NCBI RefSeq assembly: GCF_004016525.1
Contig: NZ_SACJ01000001.1
Span: 496,001-560,000, forward strand
Direction: 5' to 3'
DNA from: Flavobacterium sufflavum
GTDB lineage: Bacteria; Bacteroidota; Bacteroidia; Flavobacteriales; Flavobacteriaceae
Length of the DNA stretch: 64,000 nt
Shown here: positions 1 through 8,639 of the stretch, piece by piece
How the letters are laid out: each line of letters starts with the position of its first letter
Position numbering within the stretch: the first letter of the stretch is position 1
The notes under the pieces: model-generated
What the model saw: the letters and a program-made list of their open reading frames with translations, nothing else
Databases searched by the model: none
What the model was told of the DNA's origin: nothing
Translations under genes and position numbers: made by a program

Positions 1-1105
1 ATTTTTTCAGATATTGCATTTGAGCTGCTCCCGGAGCATTAAGCTCATCTCTCCAAATTGCTTTGTTTCCATAAGCTCCTTTCTTTTCGCCTTTATGATA
101 CATTTGCATTACAGCATTATTCCCATAAGTAAAACCGGCACCACCAGCAAAAACTGACCAATAAGCATATCTTCTCAAATCCTGATCTTTCCATTTTGGT
201 TGCAAAGTATCGTGCAAACCATGAGGAATTCCTTCGTAAGAAGGCTCTCCGTCTAATGTTGGTTTAGTAGGTTTCAACGCAAAATCTCTCAGCACAAATT
301 TGTAATTATCCTCTTTGAAAGAATTTGGCAAAGTATCCTGATCGTATCTTCTGTGTCCTGATTGGAACATATTAAAATCCAACCAACTTGTATTATGATA
401 ATTCTCAGATGAATCCGTACGTCCAAAAGGGTGAAAAGTCACTAATTGTTTTGGATTATTGGTTTTTAAAGTACTTCCAATGGTATTCCAAATGTCCGTG
501 AATTTATCTCCATAAGTATCTCCACCGTTCAACCAGATAACATTGGTTCTATTTTTAAATCTTTCGGCTAAAAATTTAGCGTATTTTTCAACCTGAGCTT
601 TAGTTACTTTGCTGTCTTTACTACTAATATTAGTTCCCCAAACCGGTACCATACCTAAGTAAATCCCGTTCTTTTGTGCTACATCTAAAGCATAATCAAC
701 ATGATCCCAAAAATCATATTCGGCCGGATTATTAAAATTATTTCCAGGAGTAGTTAATGGTTTAGATAAGTCAGAATCAATCAGTGCCGCATCACCATAA
801 ACATTCTTGGCTGTTATATTATGCAATACCATTACCTGAATAACATTGTAGCCTTTTGCTTTTCTATCCTGAAAATAGGTATTCATCTCTTCACGGCTCA
901 ACTTCCCAAAAGTTAACCAACCCGTATCTCCCAACCAGAAAAATGGTTTTCCATCCTGAGTTTGAAAATAGTGTTTGTTTGGACTAACCTGAAGGTTTTG
1001 CAAAGGTTTTGCAGTGGTCTGAGCATTAGAACAAATACTCGCAAAACTCAATCCTGCAAGAGTAATTATTTTACCAATCTTCTTTTTAGAAATCATTATT
1101 TTCAT
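1..1105 (-). CDS. GH140-type (DUF4038) glycoside hydrolase, partial at left edge
   Basis: About 368 codons of the N-terminal part are present; the C-terminus lies outside the window. The protein opens with a Sec signal peptide (MKIMISKKK..., ending near SNAQ) and continues into a TIM-barrel of the DUF4038 type. Visible hallmarks are FFWLGDTGW (about residue 55), WLNGGD (about 191-196), LDGEPSYEGIP (about 284-294) and WSVFAGGAGFTYG. GH140 includes the apiosidase BT1012, which acts on side chains of rhamnogalacturonan II. The acid residues near D196 and E287 sit where the catalytic Asp and Glu of that family are expected. The start at 1105 lies three bases past the stop of the upstream gene, so it is co-transcribed; an in-frame ATG at 1096 is an alternative. 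Apiosidase activity is inferred from family and pectin context; DUF4038 proteins vary in specificity. Confidence 0.85.
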   Translation of the reverse strand, partial: MKIMISKKKIGKIITLAGLSFASICSNAQTTAKPLQNLQVSPNKHYFQTQDGKPFFWLGDTGWLTFGKLSREEMNTYFQDRKAKGYNVIQVMVLHNITAKNVYGDAALIDSDLSKPLTTPGNNFNNPAEYDFWDHVDYALDVAQKNGIYLGMVPVWGTNISSKDSKVTKAQVEKYAKFLAERFKNRTNVIWLNGGDTYGDKFTDIWNTIGSTLKTNNPKQLVTFHPFGRTDSSENYHNTSWLDFNMFQSGHRRYDQDTLPNSFKEDNYKFVLRDFALKPTKPTLDGEPSYEGIPHGLHDTLQPKWKDQDLRRYAYWSVFAGGAGFTYGNNAVMQMYHKGEKKGAYGNKAIWRDELNAPGAAQMQYLKK

Positions 1106-1107
1106 TT

Positions 1108-4100
1108 TTATTTCTTTTTAATATATGCTACTATTTTAGTTTCTTTTCCTTGAGGTACTGTCAAAGTATGTACTGATTTTCCTTGAATTGTTTCTTTAGA
1201 GATAACATTTCCTTTTTCAGAATTAATCCAATACACCTCAAAAGTACCGCTATACTGTGATAGATCAACTGCCACTTTATTGGCTTTTAACAGATAAAAA
1301 AGATACGCTTTTCCATCCTCTTTTAAAGTCCAAACAGCACTGTTGTAATTCTCATCCTTAGCTGTTTTCATGTTTGTCAATGACTCATAAAAACCGGGAA
1401 TTGCAATCTCAGGAATTGCCGGCAAAGAACCTCCTGCCATTAACACTGACCAACCAAATCGATTAGCTCCGGGAGTATTATAAATAACCGCTTTATCAGA
1501 ATATTTATCACGGTATTCACGAACGGCTCTATACGTTTGTTCATCAGTTTCTTTACCCACTTTCATTTGTCGGGCGTGTTGTCTTGGCGCTAAGTTTTTT
1601 CCACCTTCAGGAGCATACAAACTTCCGTCATCTTTATAATACCAATATCTAATATCGATTACATCTATCACAGCAGCTCTGGCCGCATCATTTAAAACTG
1701 CATCCTGAACATCTTTAGTGGCACTCAAAGCTATTTTAGATTCGTTTTGATGTGTTTTCTTGTAATTTGAAACAACATCTAACCAAAACTGCATGAAAGA
1801 CAATGGTCCGGTATATTCAGCACTTGTAAACTGAATCACATTAGCATTATCCTTAAAGTTCTCTAAGCTTTTTTCGATAAAGCCCTGGTGCAACTTTTTG
1901 ATATTTTCGTTTTTGACATCATAGAATTGTTCGGCAATAAAAATCCTTTTATCCCCCATATAAGGCGGTGGTTCAGGAAGTCCAGTATTATTAACATTAT
2001 TGGCCGGACGCCAAGGTGAACTTGCCCAGTGCGCTCCTGCTTCTAAGATATTATGCTGAAAATATTGTTCATTCATCAATATTTTATTTTGTTGAGCAGC
2101 TAAGTCGGCAAAAGTTTTCAAACGATCCCAATACCAGGTATTGAATCTTGTCAAATCATATTTACTCAAATGATCCCAAGCCGTACCTTGTCCTGTTCTG
2201 TCAAAAGGTTGTTCGTAAAAAGGTGCCCAAACATCGGCATCTAATCTACGAATGCGTTCATGGTCGGCCATACGTTGTTCGTACCATAAACCATAATTAT
2301 GATCCAAAGCCACTTTGTTATTATCAACTAAAAACTGAACTGTTTCTGATAAATTATCAGTATACCCCAATCCGTAATGTCCCGGTACAAAACGACTGAT
2401 GTGTGGTCTTGCCTTAGAAACATCCGAATCACGTAAACTTCCTCTCCACCAAGGCACATCAATGGTTTCGCCCGCAAGCAATCCTTTATTGCTAATTAAA
2501 AGTCCGTTTTTAATTGTGATTTTATCTGAAGTAGTTTCAGTCGATTTGGCTTCTGCCCTTACTTCATTAATAACTTTTGCCTTGGATGAATTAATGGCAA
2601 TTGGATTTCGAGTCGCAGCCTCAGCAATCCATTGTTTCAAGGTCGTCTGTTTTTTATACGATTCAGCTGTTAAAGCTGCTGCTTGTTCCATTGTTGGACT
2701 CGAAGAAGGCTCTGTACCCAAATCTAAAATTTGAGCCTGCATCGGCAATTTACCAAGACGTTGTTCCAGCAAAGCATAATACAAACTTCTTGGATTAATA
2801 TGACTATTTACATCATTCCAATGTCCGTTTCCAGCCCATTGTGCCCAAACACCAAAAACCCAGTTATCCGCTGTAGGCGGACTAAAATTATCTATTTTAG
2901 ATGCCGATGTTTCCCAGATGACACTATTGGCTGCATTCCAACCAATTCCGCGACCATCTTGTCCTAAGTTTTTAAAGCTTAACGCATTTCCATCAATTAA
3001 AACTACGTCGAAAAGCATTCCTGTAGCCCAGCTTCCGATAGAACCACTAAAACTATAAGGCAAATAAGATTGACATTGTAAAAAGACATTGGGTCCCGCT
3101 GTAGCATAACCGCCAACAGCAAAATCGTTATAACCGTATTCTGAATAACAACGTTGAAATAATGTTTGCTGCCCTTCGGTATAAAAAGTATTTCTTCTAA
3201 AAGCGGCGATTTCTGAAATAGGATTCAAAGACATGCAATCTTCAACGGTGATTTTTTTAGCCGATTTTAATATCGAAACTGCGCCACCGGCAAACTGTTC
3301 AAAATTAACTTGTTTAACCCAAGTATCTTCAGCATTTTGTATTGAAACACCATACCATCTGTGTTGTTCGTCTTTTGGATTTGTAGTATCAAAATCAGAT
3401 TTTAAAGTCAAATTTTCGACTCCAATACTATTAATTCGACCAGACCAATTATAAACTACTACTTCCGATGGAGCTAATTTTTCGTTCAAAGCATTCGTCA
3501 ATGGAGCGTCAATATTGATTTTGTTATTCTGTACCTGAGTCACTTCTCTATCGGCACGAATTACAAAATCATCTTTTTTCCAACCTATCCATCCCGTTTC
3601 TCCTCCATAATCTACCATCTCAAGATTGTCAATCCAATTTTGGGTAATAGGAGTAATAATTAAAATATGATCGCCTTTTTTAATAGTAGTACTGTTTTTT
3701 AATGAAATCGTGGTACTTCCTAATGGTGTATAAGCATCAGCTAATTGAAATTTATCTTTCAAAACACGATTGTCCACTCCCGAAATAGTAACAATCGCTT
3801 CTCTTTTAGTTCCTGTTCCCAGTATAATTGTTCCGTTATTTCCAGCTCCGCTTCCTCTTAAAACAATTCCGCTCGCATTCATCTTAATAACCCCGGAAAC
3901 CTTATAAGTTCCTTTATCTAAAAGTACTGCGCCTCTAAAACCATTAGCATCTGCTTTGAGTGTAGCAACGTAATCTATTGCTGCCTGAATGGTCGTAGTA
4001 GCATCTCCTGAAATATTTGGCACAAAAGCTTTTACAGCAACCTCAGGGATTGCAAATTCTCCGGCGCGATAACCTGCAAATGAGAAATCCGGGATTTCAT

Positions 4101-4287
4101 TTCCTGAGTTATCTTTAGTCCTAATTATTTTTCCTGCCTTATCTTTAGCAATGGTAGGAAAGTTATTTTGAGCATTTAAAGAGCCTACTAAAAACAACAA
4201 CAAAAGTGTCTCCGTACGAAGACACTTATTGATTTTGTTGCTAAAACAACTCTTTATTTTACTCAAATATGGATATTTGTTTTTCAT
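1108..4287 (-). CDS. Secreted beta-helix protein fused to a DUF6298/GH140-like barrel
   Basis: 1059 residues with a long, positively charged N-terminus and a hydrophobic stretch ending near SLNAQ (about residue 40), read as a signal peptide. Residues about 75-530 form a pectate-lyase-like right-handed beta-helix (TTIQAAIDYV, GTYKVSGVI, NLTLKSDF, TVEDCMSLNP). Residues about 650-1055 look like a (beta/alpha)8 barrel distantly related to GH140/DUF4038 (YEQRMADHERIR, ILMNEQYFQHNI, IDVIDIRYWY, GGSLPAIPEI). Such two-part proteins are annotated DUF6298 in Bacteroidota; no enzymatic activity is known to me. It follows the PL1 lyase at 4332 with a 44-bp gap and precedes the GH140 gene, so it probably acts on a pectin fragment outside the cytoplasm. 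Start chosen at the ATG just after the gap. Confidence 0.75.
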   Translation of the reverse strand: MKNKYPYLSKIKSCFSNKINKCLRTETLLLLFLVGSLNAQNNFPTIAKDKAGKIIRTKDNSGNEIPDFSFAGYRAGEFAIPEVAVKAFVPNISGDATTTIQAAIDYVATLKADANGFRGAVLLDKGTYKVSGVIKMNASGIVLRGSGAGNNGTIILGTGTKREAIVTISGVDNRVLKDKFQLADAYTPLGSTTISLKNSTTIKKGDHILIITPITQNWIDNLEMVDYGGETGWIGWKKDDFVIRADREVTQVQNNKINIDAPLTNALNEKLAPSEVVVYNWSGRINSIGVENLTLKSDFDTTNPKDEQHRWYGVSIQNAEDTWVKQVNFEQFAGGAVSILKSAKKITVEDCMSLNPISEIAAFRRNTFYTEGQQTLFQRCYSEYGYNDFAVGGYATAGPNVFLQCQSYLPYSFSGSIGSWATGMLFDVVLIDGNALSFKNLGQDGRGIGWNAANSVIWETSASKIDNFSPPTADNWVFGVWAQWAGNGHWNDVNSHINPRSLYYALLEQRLGKLPMQAQILDLGTEPSSSPTMEQAAALTAESYKKQTTLKQWIAEAATRNPIAINSSKAKVINEVRAEAKSTETTSDKITIKNGLLISNKGLLAGETIDVPWWRGSLRDSDVSKARPHISRFVPGHYGLGYTDNLSETVQFLVDNNKVALDHNYGLWYEQRMADHERIRRLDADVWAPFYEQPFDRTGQGTAWDHLSKYDLTRFNTWYWDRLKTFADLAAQQNKILMNEQYFQHNILEAGAHWASSPWRPANNVNNTGLPEPPPYMGDKRIFIAEQFYDVKNENIKKLHQGFIEKSLENFKDNANVIQFTSAEYTGPLSFMQFWLDVVSNYKKTHQNESKIALSATKDVQDAVLNDAARAAVIDVIDIRYWYYKDDGSLYAPEGGKNLAPRQHARQMKVGKETDEQTYRAVREYRDKYSDKAVIYNTPGANRFGWSVLMAGGSLPAIPEIAIPGFYESLTNMKTAKDENYNSAVWTLKEDGKAYLFYLLKANKVAVDLSQYSGTFEVYWINSEKGNVISKETIQGKSVHTLTVPQGKETKIVAYIKKK

Positions 4288-4331
4288 ATATAAAGACCCA
4301 AAAGGTCATTTTTAATATTAAAATTCAAAAA

Positions 4332-6017
4332 CTACTGTAGCAAACTAGCTGAAAGAGTATCTTTATTGTTCTCCGGATTAGTCCAATCTACTTTCTTAGT
4401 AGGGTCAATTCCGTTAAAATACTTTTCTATATTGTTATAACCATCACCGTTTAAATCGCTAATAGCATCAGAAGCATCATTTGGATTCAAACCGTATTTT
4501 TTCTCCCAGGCATCAGGAATCCCATCATTATCTGAATCTTTATAAGCTTTTCCTTTATACACCGGATAACCTCCTACTTGTTCCGGACTAGTAATAATTC
4601 CTTTTTTATAAGAATCAGCAGGCAATCTTCTTTTAATAAATTCTTTTCCAATGGTATTTTCCAAACCATCTTTTACCTCAATTTTCCCAGTTCTAACCTG
4701 TTTGATAATACGCTCATCAACCGCATCTCTTTTTGGGAAAGTAGCTCCAACATTATTCAAAACAAACTCATAAGCTGCTTCAGCACTCATGATGGTAATT
4801 TTCGGCATTGGAAAGGCTTGATTTTGTTTAATCATTGCCAACTTATCTTTAGCTTGCTCTAAATTAAGATTTTCTAATTGAACTCCACCATTCCAGTTGT
4901 CTTTAGTTACTTCAGGAACACCGTCAATAAAATTTCCATTTACATAAGCTCTACCAAAAGTTTTAGGTTCCATACCACCCGATTCTGGTTTTAAGATTCT
5001 GTATTGAATAGGCTCCCCTTTAGGAGTAATAGGTCCTGGTTTGAAATAGTTATTGATGATATTAAACATCGAACGATAATCGCCTCCATCAAGGGAACGA
5101 TTCCACCAGTTGAAAACCACATTATTCACGAAATTAAAATCGCCATACATTCCGATAGAACAGTTTCTCGAAATATTATCCGCCCAAAGGTTACGCATAA
5201 AAGTACTGTTTAAACCACCAATGGTACTTCCAAAAGCATGATTGTAAGTATCTAAACCTTCTGACGAAATAGTGTTTTGAATGGTAATATTACAAGCCGG
5301 TAATTTTTCTAATTTTGATTTAGGATTCGCTTGAAATTGGTGACGATACAACGAAATATTTTCGTCTAATCCCCAACTCACCGAGCAGTGATCTACAATT
5401 ACGTTTCCAATTACATTTCCACCCAAAGCATCGTCTCTTCTGGTTACTTCGGTAGCTCCTCTTCTAAAACGCATGTGTCTTATAATGACATCATGAGTAT
5501 CTACTTCTAAGGTTTCACCCGCAATACAAATACCATCACCAGGAGCCGTTTGACCCGCAATGGTAACATAAGGCGCCCGCATACTGATGCGTTTTTTTAA
5601 TTTGATAATTCCTGAAACGTTAAAAACAATGATTCTTGCTCCAACAGCTTCACAAGCTTCTCTAAAAGTTCCCGGTCCGCTGTCTTCTAAACTGCTTACA
5701 ACAAAAACTTTTCCTCCTCTACCACCCGGGGTGAACTCTCCACCACCTTCGGCTCCGGGGAATGCAGGAATACTTGCGTGAACAAAATCTTTTGGGTAAG
5801 ATGCCCAAGGCAAATACGGACGACCTTGTAACGTCTCATTTTTAATAACTTGCTCGTTATCAGTCCAAATTTTAGCTAATCTTTCTTCTTCTTGTTTTAG
5901 AATAGCATCTGTTTTATCCTGAATTTCTTTTGGTATTTCAGGATACTGCGCATGCATAACAGAACAACTGAATAAGATAACACCTAAGTTGAACAGTGAT
6001 TTTAAATTGTACTTCAT
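4332..6017 (-). CDS. Pectate lyase, family PL1, with C-terminal Ca-binding module
   Basis: 561 residues. A signal peptide ends at VMHAQ (about 24). The parallel beta-helix runs from about 85 to 440 and starts with IPAFPGAEGGGEFTPGGRGG, as usual for Bacteroidota PL1. Other signatures are APYVTIAGQTAPGDG, the calcium/catalytic region VDHCSVSWGLDEN and DGGDYRSMFNIINNYF. The C-terminus (about 490-545) carries DxDxDG-type calcium loops (DSDNDGIPDAWE, DLNGDGYNN), resembling thrombospondin type-3 or dockerin-like loops. PL1 enzymes cleave de-esterified homogalacturonan by beta-elimination with calcium. It is a close paralogue of the lyase at 6800; their C-terminal coding DNA is identical over 55 bp. 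It lies downstream of susCD in one transcription direction. No T9SS C-terminal sorting domain is visible, so periplasm or cell surface is likely. Confidence 0.88.
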   Translation of the reverse strand: MKYNLKSLFNLGVILFSCSVMHAQYPEIPKEIQDKTDAILKQEEERLAKIWTDNEQVIKNETLQGRPYLPWASYPKDFVHASIPAFPGAEGGGEFTPGGRGGKVFVVSSLEDSGPGTFREACEAVGARIIVFNVSGIIKLKKRISMRAPYVTIAGQTAPGDGICIAGETLEVDTHDVIIRHMRFRRGATEVTRRDDALGGNVIGNVIVDHCSVSWGLDENISLYRHQFQANPKSKLEKLPACNITIQNTISSEGLDTYNHAFGSTIGGLNSTFMRNLWADNISRNCSIGMYGDFNFVNNVVFNWWNRSLDGGDYRSMFNIINNYFKPGPITPKGEPIQYRILKPESGGMEPKTFGRAYVNGNFIDGVPEVTKDNWNGGVQLENLNLEQAKDKLAMIKQNQAFPMPKITIMSAEAAYEFVLNNVGATFPKRDAVDERIIKQVRTGKIEVKDGLENTIGKEFIKRRLPADSYKKGIITSPEQVGGYPVYKGKAYKDSDNDGIPDAWEKKYGLNPNDASDAISDLNGDGYNNIEKYFNGIDPTKKVDWTNPENNKDTLSASLLQ

Positions 6018-6040
6018 TTTTTGAGGATTTTATAAATGAA

Positions 6041-6706
6041 TTATTTTTTGTTTTTTTCTCTTTCTTCTAATCTTTTATGCCAATCAGTACTTTCTTTATT
6101 CAAATCATATCCTTGTTTAGAAAGATAGTTATTGATTCTTCCTTTATATTTTCCAAACCAAGCGTGTTTTTCTTTCGAAGAACCTCCATCCATAGCGTGT
6201 TCTCTTGCTTCCACAAGTGCATCATAGATGTATTTTTTTTGTTCGTTAGTCAAATTTGGCAACATATCATTGTAACCCAATACTGTAATAGGCAACACCC
6301 CATAGGTCATCCCGTCTTTTACCTGAACAATTTGACTGTTATTTAATTTTTTGCTTAGTTTTTTCAAATAGGATTTATGAAGCGACATAATTTTTTTATC
6401 GGTATCGTTATTTAATTTGTCGACTTCTTTCTGTTGTTGCTCCTTATCGGTAACACTTTTTTTGACTTCAGCTATCTTCGCATCGCGAGCTTCCTGAATT
6501 TTGCTCAATGATCTGTATTGCTCAGCAATAATATCCCTAACTGCTAATTGATCTTCTTGTGATTGTAGTTTTAAAACATCAACAATTTTTTGCGCTCTTT
6601 CATTGGTTACTTTTACATATTCAGCATCATTTCCTGATTGTGCCAAAACTACATTTGAACCCACAAAAAGCATTAAAGCAACTACTAATTTTTTGTACAT
6701 TTTCAT
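6041..6706 (-). CDS. DUF3826 family secreted protein
   Basis: 221 residues with a signal peptide (cleavage near VLAQSG, about 23). The mature part is charged and predicted mostly helical, with a lysine/glutamate-rich central stretch (about 75-125) that could be a coiled coil. The conserved-looking block LGYNDMLPNLTNEQKKYIYDAL and the ending around KYKGRINNYLSKQGYDL match DUF3826, a small family that recurs in pectin loci of Bacteroidota. No catalytic motif is recognisable. It is sandwiched between two PL1 genes (24 bp to the downstream one), so a helper role in pectin binding or lyase function is a reasonable inference, but no activity is known to me. Confidence 0.75.
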   Translation of the reverse strand: MKMYKKLVVALMLFVGSNVVLAQSGNDAEYVKVTNERAQKIVDVLKLQSQEDQLAVRDIIAEQYRSLSKIQEARDAKIAEVKKSVTDKEQQQKEVDKLNNDTDKKIMSLHKSYLKKLSKKLNNSQIVQVKDGMTYGVLPITVLGYNDMLPNLTNEQKKYIYDALVEAREHAMDGGSSKEKHAWFGKYKGRINNYLSKQGYDLNKESTDWHKRLEEREKNKK

Positions 6707-6745
6707 ATCTTCTCTTTTTAAAAACTTAAAGTATTATAAAGCAAA

Positions 6746-6780
6746 ATTCTTGCTCAATCTGTGACAGATTAGGCAAGAAT
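6746..6780 (-). other. Intra-operon stem-loop between PL1 and DUF3826 genes
   Basis: A 35-bp imperfect palindrome: outer arms ATTCTTGC/GCAAGAAT and inner arms AATCTGT/CAGATT. It lies 20 bp past the stop of the PL1 gene at 6800 and is followed on the minus strand by only four T residues. It could be a weak terminator or a 3'-end stabiliser that sets different transcript levels within the operon. Confidence 0.55.
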
Positions 6781-6799
6781 TATACCAAAAAACATCGAT

Positions 6800-8518
6800 T
6801 TACTTCTTATATTCAGCCAATCCTTGTTCGATTTTAGCTAAAGTATCTTCATTATTATCCAAGTTTTTCCAATCCACTTTTTTAGTAGGATCTATGCCAT
6901 TAATATACTTTTCGATGTTAGTATAACCATCACCATTTAAATCTCCATTAGCATCAGAAGCATCATTTGGATTCAAACCGTATTTTTTCTCCCAGGCATC
7001 AGGTATTCCATCTTTATCAGAATCTTTATAAGCTTTTCCCTTGTATTCCGGATAACCTCCTACTTGAGAAATATCAGTAATAATTCCTAACTTATAAGAA
7101 TCCATCGGTAAACGACGGTGCTCAAACTGATAGAAAGTTTTACCCTCTAAACCTTTAGCATATTCAGGAACACCAGTTTTTACAACTCTTAAGATACGGG
7201 TATCTACTGGATCTCTTAGTGGCAAATTAGCTCCCACATTTTTAAGAACATAATCATAGGTTTCATTCGCAGTCATGAACTTTTTCAACCAAGGCATTGG
7301 GAATGGTTTATCAAAACGCATTTTAGCAAAATAAGTAGAAGCCTCCTCAAAACTCATCGGTTCTCCTTTTTTGTTTTCCATTTGCACACCACCAGCCCAG
7401 TTGTCTTTAGAAACTTTTTCGTTTCCTTCCACCACGTTTCCGTTTACATAAGCTCTACCAAAAACCATATATGGCAATTTACTTCTGCCTGATTCTGGTT
7501 TTAAGATTCTGTAGCTAATAGGCTCATCCTTATTAGTTGCCGGACCCGGTTTAAAATAATTATTGATGATATTGTATTGAGCTGTATAATCTCCACCGTC
7601 AATAGAACGATTTACCCAGTTAAAGATTACGTTATTGGCAAAATTAAAAATTCCATTCCAACCAATAGATGGATTTCTACCTGTATTACTAGACCATAGA
7701 TTTTTAATAAAAGAACAGTTTTCTCCACCTAAAGTACTCCCAAAAGCATGGTTGTAAGTATCCAATCCTTCAGCAAACAAACTGTTTTGAATAGTAACAT
7801 TTACAATTCCGAATTTCTTCTCTGCAATACCAGTCTCATCATCATACATATGACGGTAAAATGACATATTCTCATCTAACCCCCAAGTAGCCGAAACGTG
7901 GTCGATAATCACATTTCCTACCGGATTTCCTCCAATAGCATCATCACGACGACCCACAAAAGTTTCTCCTCTACGGAAACGCATGTGACGGATAACCACA
8001 TCATGCGTATTAATCCAAATTGTTTCTCCAGCTACACAGATTCCATCACCAGGAGCTGTTTGTCCTGCAATAGTCACGTAGGGAGCACGAACAATTAACG
8101 GACTTTTTAATTTAATAATTCCCGAAACATTAAAGACAACAATTCTGGCTCCACCTTGTTCTAAAGCCTCACGCAAAGTACCTGGCCCTCTGTCTTCCAA
8201 GCTGGTAACCACGTAAACTTTACCTCCATGTCCACCAAAACTGTACATTCCTCCTCCTTCAGCACCTGGAAAAGCAGGAATGGAAGCCTGTGGTAAATCA
8301 GTTGGTCTGGATGCCCAAGGAACAAAAGGTTTACCCTGTCTTGCTTCCTGTTCAACAACAACTTTAGCTTTTTCCCAAGCCTCATTAGAAAGCTTTTCAG
8401 CTTCTGCCTTAATCGCATTTTCTCTCGCCTGTACTTCAGGAGATATTTTTGGGTATTGTGCAAAACAATTAGCGCTTCCCAAAACCAAAAAAGCCAATAA
8501 AAAATTTAATTTTTTCAT
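6800..8518 (-). CDS. Pectate lyase, family PL1, second paralogue
   Basis: 572 residues with a clean signal peptide (cleavage after NCFAQ, about 21). Domain order matches the lyase at 4332: an N-terminal helical linker (about 25-70), a PL1 beta-helix (about 80-450) with IPAFPGAEGGGMYSFGGHGG, APYVTIAGQTAPGDG, IDHVSATWGLDEN and DGGDYTAQYNIINNYF, then calcium-loop repeats (DSDKDGIPDAWE, DLNGDGYTN) near 505-555. It should cleave homogalacturonan stretches by calcium-dependent beta-elimination. It is the first gene after susD, separated by about 120 bp that contain a terminator-like hairpin. The sites around the substrate groove differ from the paralogue (SVSWG versus SATWG), which may mean different product sizes or methylation tolerance; that is inference. 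Confidence 0.88.
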   Translation of the reverse strand: MKKLNFLLAFLVLGSANCFAQYPKISPEVQARENAIKAEAEKLSNEAWEKAKVVVEQEARQGKPFVPWASRPTDLPQASIPAFPGAEGGGMYSFGGHGGKVYVVTSLEDRGPGTLREALEQGGARIVVFNVSGIIKLKSPLIVRAPYVTIAGQTAPGDGICVAGETIWINTHDVVIRHMRFRRGETFVGRRDDAIGGNPVGNVIIDHVSATWGLDENMSFYRHMYDDETGIAEKKFGIVNVTIQNSLFAEGLDTYNHAFGSTLGGENCSFIKNLWSSNTGRNPSIGWNGIFNFANNVIFNWVNRSIDGGDYTAQYNIINNYFKPGPATNKDEPISYRILKPESGRSKLPYMVFGRAYVNGNVVEGNEKVSKDNWAGGVQMENKKGEPMSFEEASTYFAKMRFDKPFPMPWLKKFMTANETYDYVLKNVGANLPLRDPVDTRILRVVKTGVPEYAKGLEGKTFYQFEHRRLPMDSYKLGIITDISQVGGYPEYKGKAYKDSDKDGIPDAWEKKYGLNPNDASDANGDLNGDGYTNIEKYINGIDPTKKVDWKNLDNNEDTLAKIEQGLAEYKK

Positions 8519-8598
8519 TTTAAAATTTTCTTAATTAATAAAAACATTTGGTTAGAATTGCCATTTATTAAATTAAAATTTGTGAGCTATAAAAGAAG

Positions 8599-8624
8599 AA
8601 ATGCCTGAAATTTATCAGGCATTT
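8599..8624 (-). terminator. Terminator-like hairpin after susD
   Basis: Perfect 10-bp stem (AAATGCCTGA/TCAGGCATTT) with a 6-nt loop, starting 15 bp beyond the susD stop and followed on the minus strand by the T-rich run TTTCTTCTTTT. It has the form of a Rho-independent terminator or attenuator that would let SusCD be made in excess over the downstream lyases. Confidence 0.7.
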
Positions 8625-8639
8625 CTATAATTTTAAAAT

